A DNA stretch of 5,556 nucleotides from SIG351 sp045627045. GTDB taxonomy: Bacteria > Bacillota > Clostridia > HGM11327. The notes beneath the pieces are model-generated. The model did no database searches. It saw nothing but the letters and a program-made list of their open reading frames with translations, and had not been told where the DNA came from. Within the stretch, counting starts at the first letter, position 1, and each line of letters starts with the position of its first letter. Position numbers and translations under genes: made by a program. Positions 1 through 4,928 of the stretch are shown one piece after another. The DNA is taken from positions 1 to 5,556 of the forward strand of contig JAZQMY010000023.1 in assembly GCA_045627045.1 (NCBI GenBank), given 5' to 3'.

Positions 1-792
1 ATCGACGAGCCTGCCGCCGAGGTCGTGCGAAAGATTTTTGCACTCTGCATTGACGGCTACGGTCCCAGTCAGATTGCGGACAAGCTGACGGCTGAACACA
101 TTCCGACACCTACGGAATACCGGAAGGCACAATGGAAAAACCTCGGTCAATTACCCAAAGTACCGGGACGCTGGGTACAGACTTGTGTAGCGGAAATACC
201 GGAACACCGTGAGTACGTCGGCGATACAGTCAACTTTCGGAGAACGACAGTCTCGTTCAAGAAGCATACGGAGATCAGAATTCCGGAAGAAGATCAGGCA
301 ATCTTTGAAAACACCCAGCCTGCCATCATCGACAGGCACACATTCGCTGTGGCACAAGAGCTGCGTTCGCACAAGCGCGGACCTACAAAGGCAGGAAAAG
401 GCAGTATGTTTTCCGGACTTCTTTACTGTAATGACTGAGAAGAGAAGATGTACTTCTGCACTGCAAAGACGCTCAGAACTGAACTCGCAGAAGGCAAAGA
501 GGAAACCGATGGACTTGAGCTGTTTGTCGCAAAGGTCAAGGCAGTAACCGATGTGAAGGAACTCACCCCCGAGCTTGTTCATCAGTTCATTTCCAGGATC
601 GTTATCCATGAGCCTTATCGTGCGAACAAGCGCCGTCATCAGCAGATTGACATCTACTACCGCGGCGTCGGCCTCGTCCACGTTCCCGATCCGGATGAAA
701 TGGAGAGACTGTTTCAGGAAAGCCTGACCGACAGCGGTCGGAACGAAAACGAAACCAGAGAAAAGAACTCCAAGAAAGAGAAAACGGCATAA
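1..792 (+). pseudogene. Large serine recombinase (TnpX/CcrA-type), C-terminal part, broken by a nonsense codon and internal deletion
   Basis: The frame is open from the left edge, so the catalytic N-terminal domain lies outside the window. Codons 1-145 give the Recombinase domain (VVRKIFALCIDGYGPSQIA, GRWVQT near 168, HREYVGDTVNF near 208, then the start of the zinc ribbon, LLYCND). Codon 146 (436-438) is TGA where this family normally has the second Cys of the first CxxC. The same frame then continues with EEKMYFCTAK and jumps straight to TLRTELAEGKEETD. In relatives roughly 100 residues of zinc ribbon and coiled coil separate these two motifs. The C-terminal block (KELTPELVHQFISRIVIHEP, then an IDIYYRGVG strand) is intact to the TAA at 790-792. 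Such enzymes excise and integrate Tn4451-like transposons and ICEs through a 5' serine linkage. With the ribbon gone, this copy should not act normally on DNA. Family assignment is firm; calling it inactive is inference. Confidence 0.88.
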
Positions 793-828
793 CCGATTTC
801 TTGGTTATACCGTAATCTTTTGATTCGC

Positions 829-880
829 AGACCCCGGTGGGGCTACCTGCTTTATCGCAGGGGGCCCTTCGGCAGGTTTT
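829..880 (+). terminator. Possible terminator or structured end after the recombinase remnant
   Basis: This GC-rich tract contains several inverted repeats. CCCC (832-835) can pair with GGGG (839-842). ACCTGC (845-850) can pair with GCAGGT (872-877), and alternatively CCTGC (846-850) with GCAGG (857-861). The outer ACCTGC/GCAGGT stem is followed directly by TTTTGCTTTT, as in a rightward intrinsic terminator, but its loop is long (21 nt). It could instead be part of the structured end of the mobile element. On the opposite strand there is no T-run, so it does not obviously terminate the leftward operon ending at 885. Confidence 0.4.
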
Positions 881-884
881 GCTT

Positions 885-1385
885 TTATCCTATGATATCA
901 GTGAGATTCCACACAACAGAGCTCGGGATGAGTATGAACCACGGCGAGAAGAAAACTGCCATTATCCATGAAGAAACCCTTGCCGGTATTCTGTCGGAAA
1001 CCATGTAATGCGCTCTGTGGCGGAGCTGACCTGAAATTACAAAGAAGCTTACAAGCACAGGGAGCAGATATACGGTGACAGTCATGGGGCTGTCCCACAC
1101 AGTGAGAGAGCTGAGCCTGACACCAGATGTTGAGATCATTCTCATTACGAATTCGATGATGAAAAGAAACACACAGCTGAGGAAGTTGCAAAGAAAAATT
1201 GTCAGCCACGTGTAGAAAACAGACTTTCTCTTGTCTTCTTTAAGCACCTGATCGCCTTCGCTTGAATTTTCAAAAATAAGCTTCCATGCAAGCATTGATC
1301 CGAGAAGCGGAACTATTATAAACCATAATATCCACGGACTGAACATCATTTTCATCCAGAACGGTAATGCGTGTGTAGTACCCAT
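885..1385 (-). CDS. Small four-helix membrane protein of unknown function
   Basis: I do not recognise the family of this 166-residue protein. It starts at ATG 1385 with a good Shine-Dalgarno sequence (GGAGGA on the minus strand, about 1395-1401) that lies within the end of the upstream rhomboid gene. Hydrophobic segments at about 14-36, 56-80, 100-120 and 139-160 predict four membrane spans. Charged stretches at about 43-54 and 121-136 lie between spans 1-2 and 3-4, consistent with loops on the same, probably cytoplasmic, side. Helices 1 and 4 both begin with FSPW (residues 15-18 and 146-149), a hint of internal symmetry. Its start codon is 3 nt past the rhomboid stop, so the two are translationally coupled. 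It is the last gene of the manA operon and ends in TAA at 885-887. A role linked to membrane quality control next to a rhomboid protease is possible but is pure inference. Confidence 0.8.
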   Translation of the reverse strand: MGTTHALPFWMKMMFSPWILWFIIVPLLGSMLAWKLIFENSSEGDQVLKEDKRKSVFYTWLTIFLCNFLSCVFLFIIEFVMRMISTSGVRLSSLTVWDSPMTVTVYLLPVLVSFFVISGQLRHRAHYMVSDRIPARVSSWIMAVFFSPWFILIPSSVVWNLTDIIG

Positions 1386-1388
1386 AAA

Positions 1389-2102
1389 TTAATTTCCTCC
1401 GATTGTAATAAAATGTCTGCCTGCAATGCATCCGGCGGCAAAGACTATGAGCAGCAGGGAGAAGAGTATTCTTTTCTGCGGTTTGACTTCCTCGCCGAGA
1501 AGACCTATTGCGTGAGCGGAAAGATATCCGCCGATAAGACCGCCTATGTGTCCGAAATTATCGATTCCCGGCTCAATGAAGCCGAGAAAAAGGTTGATGC
1601 CGAGAATCAGAAAAAGATGCCAGCCGAAAATCTTCTTGAAGGCTTCCTTTTTGCGTTCCCTGAAGTAGAGCAGACATCCGAGCATACCGAATATGGCTCC
1701 GGATGCTCCGGCTGATGCGTTTGTTGTCATAAGGTAGCTGAAAACAGAGCTTGTAAGCCCTGAAATCAGATAGATTGCAAGAAATTTTGCTCTTCCGAAT
1801 ATCCTCTCCACGGCAGGACCGTAGCAGAAAATAGCGTAGCAGTTGCAAAGCAGATGAACATAGCCTATGTGAAGAAACATACAGGTGAAAAGACGCCAGT
1901 ATTGTCCCATTTCGATAAGGAAGTTTATCTTTGCACCGAATATCCACAGCTGCTCACTCTGACTCCAGCCTTTAATGTAGCCCAGAAGGGTCATAAGACC
2001 GTATACGCCGAGGTTTACGCCTATAAGGATATATGTGATAAGAATCTTTTTTCTGTTGATGTAGGGCTGTTTCCGAGGCTCAAAAACTGTGTATTCACTC
2101 AT
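1389..2102 (-). CDS. Rhomboid family intramembrane serine protease
   Basis: This 237-residue rhomboid cleaves transmembrane segments of membrane proteins within the bilayer. The catalytic serine is S134 in AGASGAIFG, and the partner histidine is H185 in NFGHIGGLIGG. H83 and N87 (HLLCN) match the oxyanion-hole His/Asn of GlpG. The W69-R70 pair before the L1 loop and the VERIFG stretch after the second helix are also typical. There are about six hydrophobic helices, at about 20-42, 74-95, 105-125, 133-147, 160-176 and 185-203, plus a C-terminal one at 211-228. I chose the ATG at 2102. It lies one base past the manA stop (TGA-A-ATG), fits termination-reinitiation, and yields a normal N-terminus. 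An upstream GTG at 2156 would overlap manA by 53 nt and has no Shine-Dalgarno. The ATG itself also lacks a clear Shine-Dalgarno, so expression probably depends on manA translation. Substrate unknown. Confidence 0.93.
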   Translation of the reverse strand: MSEYTVFEPRKQPYINRKKILITYILIGVNLGVYGLMTLLGYIKGWSQSEQLWIFGAKINFLIEMGQYWRLFTCMFLHIGYVHLLCNCYAIFCYGPAVERIFGRAKFLAIYLISGLTSSVFSYLMTTNASAGASGAIFGMLGCLLYFRERKKEAFKKIFGWHLFLILGINLFLGFIEPGIDNFGHIGGLIGGYLSAHAIGLLGEEVKPQKRILFSLLLIVFAAGCIAGRHFITIGGN

Positions 2103-2103
2103 T

Positions 2104-3087
2104 TCAGGTATAGTTTTCCGGAGGACGGAGCGACGAAACGAGAACTCTTCCTTCACCTATGAGAGTGTAAATCTTTATGCAGGCAGGCATGAAAATCGTT
2201 TCTCCTGCACAAAAATGTGTCTTGTTTCCGTCGGCGATGATGTCGATTTCACCGTCAACGCAGGTGAGAATGGAAAAATCCTTCGCATTACGGCGGCGAT
2301 GGCTTGTCTTGAGGAGAATTTCATCAAGAGTGAAGAACTGCGTCTTCACGAGCCTTCTCCAGGAAAAACCTGTTCTGTCAATGAAGTCGGGCTTTTCGAG
2401 GAACTCCACACCGCGCTCGTAATTTATCGTGCCGAGTGCCTTATCCACGTCGAGGCGACGAAGATTTCCGGATGCATCCTTTCTGTTATAGTCATAAAGT
2501 CTGTATGTTGTGTCGCTTGACTGCTGAAGCTCAAAAAGGAGCATTCCTGCACAAGCGGCGTGAACACTGCCTGCTTTTATCATGATAACGTCGCCTGTTT
2601 TAACGGGTGATGTTTCAAGACAATCTTCGATCTTGCCTTCGGTTATTGCCTGAGCAAGTGTTTCTTTCGTTGTGCCGCTTTTTACGCCTGAAATCATGTG
2701 TGCATTGTCCTCGGCATAGAGAACATACCACATCTCGTTCTTTTCTTCAGCGCCCTCAACGGCGTTTTCTTCTATGTACTGAGCTGTCGGATGTACCTGA
2801 ACGGAGAGATCTGAATTGACATCAAGGAATTTGAGCAGGAGAGGGAATGCCTGCGGCATCTTGATTCTGCCGAGCATAGCATTTCCGTAAGTGTCAATGA
2901 GTCTCTGCATTGTCATTCCGGAGAGTGTGCCGTTTGATACAACGCTCATGCCGTCCTCTCTGCAGGTGACTTCCCATGATTCACCTATGTCCGTTGCGGG
3001 AATCTCACGGGAATAGACCTCGTTCAGCTTTGTGCCTCCCCATATTTTGGATTTGTATATGGGGGTAAATTTCAAAGGATATAACAT
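2104..3087 (-). CDS. manA: Mannose-6-phosphate isomerase, class I
   Basis: This zinc enzyme interconverts mannose-6-phosphate and fructose-6-phosphate in the cytoplasm. It links mannose use to glycolysis and supplies precursors for GDP-mannose glycans. At 327 residues it fits the short Firmicutes type of class I enzyme. Landmarks are KIWGG (14-18), GESWEV (35-40), FPLLLKFLDV (81-90), QVHP (97-100; zinc ligands Q97 and H99), NEMWYVLYA (117-125; E118), GSVHA (173-177; zinc ligand H176), and QQSSDTTYRLYDYNR (188-202), which carries the active-site arginine R196. The start is ATG 3087. The minus-strand AAGGTGA at about 3100-3094 is an excellent Shine-Dalgarno for it. The GTG at 3096 that would lengthen the protein by three residues lies inside that Shine-Dalgarno, so I rejected it. 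It is the first gene of a leftward operon with the rhomboid and the four-helix protein, and has its own sigma-A promoter. Confidence 0.96.
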   Translation of the reverse strand: MLYPLKFTPIYKSKIWGGTKLNEVYSREIPATDIGESWEVTCREDGMSVVSNGTLSGMTMQRLIDTYGNAMLGRIKMPQAFPLLLKFLDVNSDLSVQVHPTAQYIEENAVEGAEEKNEMWYVLYAEDNAHMISGVKSGTTKETLAQAITEGKIEDCLETSPVKTGDVIMIKAGSVHAACAGMLLFELQQSSDTTYRLYDYNRKDASGNLRRLDVDKALGTINYERGVEFLEKPDFIDRTGFSWRRLVKTQFFTLDEILLKTSHRRRNAKDFSILTCVDGEIDIIADGNKTHFCAGETIFMPACIKIYTLIGEGRVLVSSLRPPENYT

Positions 3088-3139
3088 TATTTTCACCTTT
3101 TTCTGTTTTTAGGGATTGATACGTATTTTTGTGTTATCT

Positions 3140-3167
3140 GATATAGTTTATCACATTTTTTTGTCAA
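3140..3167 (-). promoter_or_regulatory. Sigma-A promoter of the manA operon
   Basis: Reading leftward, a perfect -35 TTGACA (3167-3162) is followed after 16 nt by TATATC (3145-3140), or after 18 nt by the overlapping TATCAG. This puts the start of transcription about 45 nt upstream of the manA ATG. The promoter lies downstream of the ncRNA terminator, so the operon and the RNA are separate transcription units pointing the same way. Confidence 0.65.
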
Positions 3168-3225
3168 AAGAATGAATAAAACGGACTATTATCCTGAATT
3201 TACAAAAAATTAACACGGCAGTTAC

Positions 3226-3241
3226 AAATTGTACACAATTT
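3226..3241. promoter_or_regulatory. Palindrome between the ncRNA terminator and the manA promoter
   Basis: AAATTGT-AC-ACAATTT is a perfect 7-2-7 inverted repeat about 60 bp upstream of the manA -35 element. It has no T-run and is too AT-rich to be a good terminator, so it resembles a dimeric regulator's binding site. Its position would suit an activator of manA. No regulator can be named, and chance palindromes are common in AT-rich DNA. Confidence 0.25.
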
Positions 3242-3253
3242 CGCACAGGGTAT

Positions 3254-3266
3254 AAAAAACCCCGGG
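3254..3266 (-). terminator. Terminator formed by the closing stem of the ncRNA
   Basis: The 3' arm CCCGGGG (minus strand 3266-3260) pairs with CCTGGG at the RNA's own 5' side (3434-3429) and is followed at once by six T (3259-3254). The RNA thus seems to end with its own closing helix as the terminator stem. The two arms lie about 160 nt apart, so efficiency depends on the whole rod folding. Confidence 0.55.
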
Positions 3267-3455
3267 AGAACCGTTGTCCGAATAATTTAGACCCGCTAAA
3301 AGCAGGTTGGGTTAAAGCTGTACAAGACTTACAAGTATCCCTGACAAAGAGGGCGCGCTATTGGCCTTAGGTAACAAGACAATCCCTATTATCAAATGTA
3401 GGTTAAATTATTTCGGACTGACGTGAGCCCCAGGAAATTTTTCATTTTCAAGACA
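3254..3455 (-). ncRNA. ssrS: Rod-shaped structured small RNA, probably 6S RNA
   Basis: A leftward transcript of about 200 nt is framed by a strong promoter and a U6 tail, with no plausible coding frame. Its ends pair as a long helix: CCTGGG with CCCGGG, then CGT with ACG, then a 14-15 bp stem joining minus-strand 3418-3404 to 3289-3276 with one bulged A. Inside is a poorly paired region that resembles the 6S central bubble. Its 3' side forms a hairpin, ACCTGC-TTTTA-GCGGGT (3306 to 3290), like the bubble hairpin of Firmicutes 6S RNAs, and smaller stems lie toward the apex. Pairs in the outer stem and in this hairpin are G-U on the minus strand but would be A-C mismatches on the plus strand, which supports the leftward orientation. 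6S RNA binds the sigma-A RNA polymerase holoenzyme and dampens transcription. That identity is inferred from shape, length and promoter, not sequence identity. Another Clostridia RNA such as raiA is an alternative. Confidence 0.62.
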
Positions 3456-3460
3456 CCTAT

Positions 3461-3489
3461 ATTATAGCACAGAAGCCGTCTTATTACAA
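3461..3489 (-). promoter_or_regulatory. Strong extended -10 sigma-A promoter for the ncRNA
   Basis: On the minus strand, TTGTAA (3489-3484) is followed by a 17-nt spacer and a perfect TATAAT (3466-3461). TG one base upstream of the -10 (3469-3468) makes it an extended -10. Predicted transcription start is near 3456-3454 (GGTG). This is the main reason for placing the RNA on the minus strand. Confidence 0.75.
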
Positions 3490-3560
3490 TAGAGAATTTT
3501 GTCGGATAAGAAAAGATTTACAAAATAAGCTCTTTATTGTATCCTATAAATAAAATACGG

Positions 3561-3596
3561 AAAAGGTGTAACCTTTTGCCATTCAGAAATGTCTTT
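3561..3596 (+). promoter_or_regulatory. ECF-type autoregulatory promoter of the sigma gene, with an embedded palindrome
   Basis: GTAACC (3568-3573), followed by TTTT, then a 17-nt spacer and GTCTTT (3591-3596), match the AAC-type -35 and GTC-type -10 recognised by ECF sigma factors of Clostridia. The start site would be near 3602, about 36 nt upstream of the sigma ATG, and the gene has a strong GGAGGTGA Shine-Dalgarno at 3626-3633. The -35 lies in a perfect inverted repeat, AAAAGGT-GTA-ACCTTTT (3561-3577). ECF genes often transcribe themselves this way. A weak sigma-A-like pair (TTTACA 3517-3522, TATCCT 3540-3545) lies upstream and could supply basal transcription. Confidence 0.6.
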
Positions 3597-3637
3597 TTGA
3601 GTGAAGGGATCCCATAACAAAAAACGGAGGTGAGAAG

Positions 3638-4126
3638 ATGGATGAAGAAAGCATAAAAAAGCTGTTTTCCGAAAGAAACGAGCGTGCAGTTGAGAAAACG
3701 AAGACCGCATACGGCAGATACGTCAGGACGATAGCGCTGAATATCCTGAAAAACGATGCCACAAAATGTAAGAACTACGTTTATCTCATTCTATGGAACA
3801 ACGTTTCAAAAGACGATCCTTCTGACCTGAAAGCGTATATTGCGATGATAGCAAGGAATACGGCACTCAATATGCTCAAATCAAGAAAAGCGCATCTGAT
3901 ACTTGACGGCGAACCTTCCGGTGAGACAGAGGCACCCGGGGACGTTCTGCCGGACGAGAATGCGTGGACGGGCTTTGACAACAGGGAAGAGCTGAAAAGA
4001 TTTCTTAACGACTTCATCAGATCTCTGCCGGAAAAAAGAAAGAACAGTATTTTGCTGGCGTGTGATAAGGATGTTTTTCAAAAACAAATCTATATCGAGC
4101 GTAGCAAAGGGAAACAGGCACCGTGA
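3638..4126 (+). pseudogene. ECF RNA polymerase sigma factor, truncated and missing region 4
   Basis: The 162-residue frame starts at ATG 3638 with a GGAGGTGA Shine-Dalgarno. It keeps an ECF region 2: YGRYVRTIALNILKND (25-40), a C-x-N-x-x-YL-x-x-W helix (44-53), and LKAYIAMIARNTALNMLKSR (64-83). After an acidic linker, region 4 begins at FLNDFIRSLPEKRKNSILL (122-140). There the resemblance stops, at about nt 4058-4075. The helix-turn-helix that reads the -35 element is absent. It is replaced by about 20 unrelated residues ending in ERSKGKQAP, whose stop codon lies inside a terminator stem. Region 2.2 also looks worn: the usual acidic DAEE stretch is two residues shorter and reads ATK. The likely cause is insertion of the mobile element on the right. 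Without region 4 it should not direct -35/-10 promoters, although region 2 could still bind polymerase. No anti-sigma gene follows. Confidence 0.8.
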
Positions 4127-4159
4127 ATTGCAAAAATGCTTTTCACGGTGTCTGTTTTT
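4114..4159 (+). terminator. Strong intrinsic terminator at the sigma/element junction
   Basis: Arms 4114-4127 (ACAGGCACCGTGAA) and 4142-4155 (TTCACGGTGTCTGT) form a 14-bp stem with a single G-U pair. GCA/TGC can extend it inside the loop, and the stem runs straight into five T (4155-4159). The TGA that ends the truncated sigma frame (4124-4126) lies in the 5' arm. The stem plus the tail ERSKGKQAP looks like the natural 3' end of a lost element gene. Confidence 0.85.
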
Positions 4160-4233
4160 GTATGCGTAAATCCACACATTCGATTTATCAACCGCTATCT
4201 CTTACAATGTAGGCATAAGGAGGCGATAAGTCT

Positions 4234-4422
4234 ATGAGGGAAAATAGAAGACACGTTTATTTAGACGACTTTGAACACAGATTGCTGATCGGGTGTCTTA
4301 TGGCATCCCGTAATCAGTATCTGCGTGAAGGCAAACCGACAGAGGACGTCAATGAATTGATTTTGAAAATCATCGATGCACCGAAGAAAAAACTGAAAGT
4401 AATTTATAAGGAGCAAGCATAA
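4234..4422 (+). CDS. Small conserved protein found beside tnpV in mobile elements
   Basis: This 62-residue protein starts at ATG 4234 after AAGGAGG (4217-4223). It has an acidic and hydrophobic N-terminal half (VYLDDFEHRLLIGCLMASRN, 9-28), a helix around EDVNELILKIIDAP (38-51) and a basic tail (KKKLKVIYK). I recognise the type as a short ORF that often precedes tnpV in Clostridia mobile elements, but I know of no established function. No signal peptide or metal motif is visible. Its TAA overlaps the tnpV ATG by one base (TAATG), so the two are translationally coupled. A weak -10 (TACAAT, 4203-4208) lies upstream, without a convincing -35. Confidence 0.8.
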   Translation: MRENRRHVYLDDFEHRLLIGCLMASRNQYLREGKPTEDVNELILKIIDAPKKKLKVIYKEQA

Positions 4423-4796
4423 TGGATAAGTTCATAACGGACGAACGCATAGGGCTAACATACGAGCTTGTCGGCGATTATTACCTTATTGCCGGTGAAG
4501 ATGGACCAGAGGAGCACCCCATCGGGATATGGGGACAGCGGCATCTGCGGTATATCCGGGAGCGCCGCAAGGCGATCTATACCGGGCTGTTCCTCGATGG
4601 AAAGCTCAACGGCTACCTTGCCGAGCTGAATGAACAGGCGGAAGATATGTTCTTTCGGCTGGTAAAAGAACTGGCTGAAAAGGAAGGTATTACGGAAACG
4701 CTCAAAGCGGAAAATCAGATGCTTTGGGTACAGCGTATGAACGCAATACGAGAAACGGCAACGGAGATCGTCAATAACGATTTGATCTACGCATAA
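4422..4796 (+). CDS. tnpV: TnpV-type transposon-encoded protein
   Basis: This 124-residue protein matches the TnpV family first described from the clostridial transposon Tn4451, where the gene accompanies the tnpX recombinase. Visible hallmarks are the LTYELVGDYYL opening (12-22), the basic block LRYIRERRKAIYT (42-54), GKLNGYLAELNEQA (60-73), and above all the C-terminal AENQMLWVQRMN (96-107) followed by EIVNNDLIY. It is mostly helical and cytoplasmic with no membrane segment. Its molecular role is not established, and transposition of Tn4451 itself needs TnpX. The start is ATG 4422 with AAGGAG at 4408-4413. It overlaps the preceding small gene by one base and is followed 10 nt later by a strong terminator, so the pair forms a short operon. 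Length is normal and the gene looks intact. Confidence 0.9.
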   Translation: MDKFITDERIGLTYELVGDYYLIAGEDGPEEHPIGIWGQRHLRYIRERRKAIYTGLFLDGKLNGYLAELNEQAEDMFFRLVKELAEKEGITETLKAENQMLWVQRMNAIRETATEIVNNDLIYA

Positions 4797-4806
4797 TGAA
4801 CGCACG

Positions 4807-4835
4807 GCGGCGGGGAACATCCCTGCCGCTTTTTT
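4807..4835 (+). terminator. Intrinsic terminator of the tnpV operon
   Basis: GCGGCGGGG (4807-4815) pairs with CCCTGCCGC (4821-4829), with one G-U pair and a five-base AACAT loop, followed by six T (4830-4835). It separates the tnpV unit from the ars promoter 26 nt downstream. Confidence 0.95.
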
Positions 4836-4860
4836 GTTTGTAACAATTGTGTGAAGGCCC

Positions 4861-4888
4861 TTGACAAATCGAAAAATATCGATATAAT
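4861..4888 (+). promoter_or_regulatory. Consensus sigma-A promoter of the ars operon
   Basis: TTGACA (4861-4866), a 16-nt spacer and TATAAT (4883-4888) match consensus at all twelve positions. Such a strong promoter in front of arsR implies tight repression, and the ArsR-type operator overlaps it. Predicted start is near 4895. Confidence 0.92.
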
Positions 4889-4904
4889 ATATAGTGTGAT
4901 CACA
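4876..4904. promoter_or_regulatory. Probable ArsR operator over the ars promoter
   Basis: The perfect palindrome ATATCGATAT (4876-4885) overlaps the -10. It is followed by ATATATAG (4887-4894) and a second perfect palindrome, TGTGATCACA (4895-4904), at the likely transcription start. The pair ATATCGA...ATATATAG recurs downstream of arsR at 5281-5304. Repression by ArsR bound here, relieved by arsenite, fits the family. The exact footprint is inference. Confidence 0.5.
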
Positions 4905-4928
4905 AGTTCGTTTGAAGGAGGTGCTCGG

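Larger units (their letters stand above)
1..884 (+). mobile_element. Remnant of a serine-recombinase mobile element (right-hand end)
   Basis: The decayed recombinase points rightward, and no other mobile-element gene lies between it and the host operon that ends at 885. Large serine recombinase genes often sit at one end of their element, so the element-chromosome boundary may lie in 793-884. I could not identify an attachment core or target duplication, so the boundary is only a guess. The rest of the element would lie to the left of the window. Confidence 0.45.

Noticed and set aside
151..681. Long minus-strand open frame of 176 residues
   Set aside because: It is antisense to the recombinase remnant, which has clear family motifs in the plus frame. 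The minus-strand product shows no recognisable domain.
820..1008. Plus-strand frame of 62 residues after the recombinase
   Set aside because: It spans the hairpin-rich tract and overlaps the end of the four-helix membrane protein on the other strand. No Shine-Dalgarno and no family resemblance.
2103..2156. GTG at 2156 as an earlier rhomboid start
   Set aside because: It would overlap manA by 53 nt, has no Shine-Dalgarno, and adds residues that are just manA's C-terminal sequence in another frame.
1371..2520. Several plus-strand frames of 80-140 residues
   Set aside because: They are antisense to the rhomboid and manA genes, whose catalytic motifs and coupled starts are clear.
3088..3096. 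GTG at 3096 as the manA start
   Set aside because: It lies inside AAGGTGA, the best Shine-Dalgarno for the ATG at 3087.
3229..3440. Plus-strand version of the structured RNA, with TATAAA at 3251 as its -10
   Set aside because: The -35 (TTGTAC) is poor and there is no clean rightward terminator. Key pairs would be A-C mismatches. The TATAAA is explained as the complement of the leftward RNA's U-tail.
3254..3455. T-box, SRP RNA, RNase P or tmRNA as the identity of the structured RNA
   Set aside because: No T-box GGUGG/ACCGCG signature, no SRP GGAAG/AGCA loop, no RNase P GAGGAAAGUCC motif, and no tmRNA tRNA-like ends were seen.
4851..4928. ATG at 4851 as a longer arsR start
   Set aside because: It lies upstream of the perfect TTGACA/TATAAT promoter and would translate promoter and Shine-Dalgarno sequence. 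ATG 4929 has an ideal Shine-Dalgarno.
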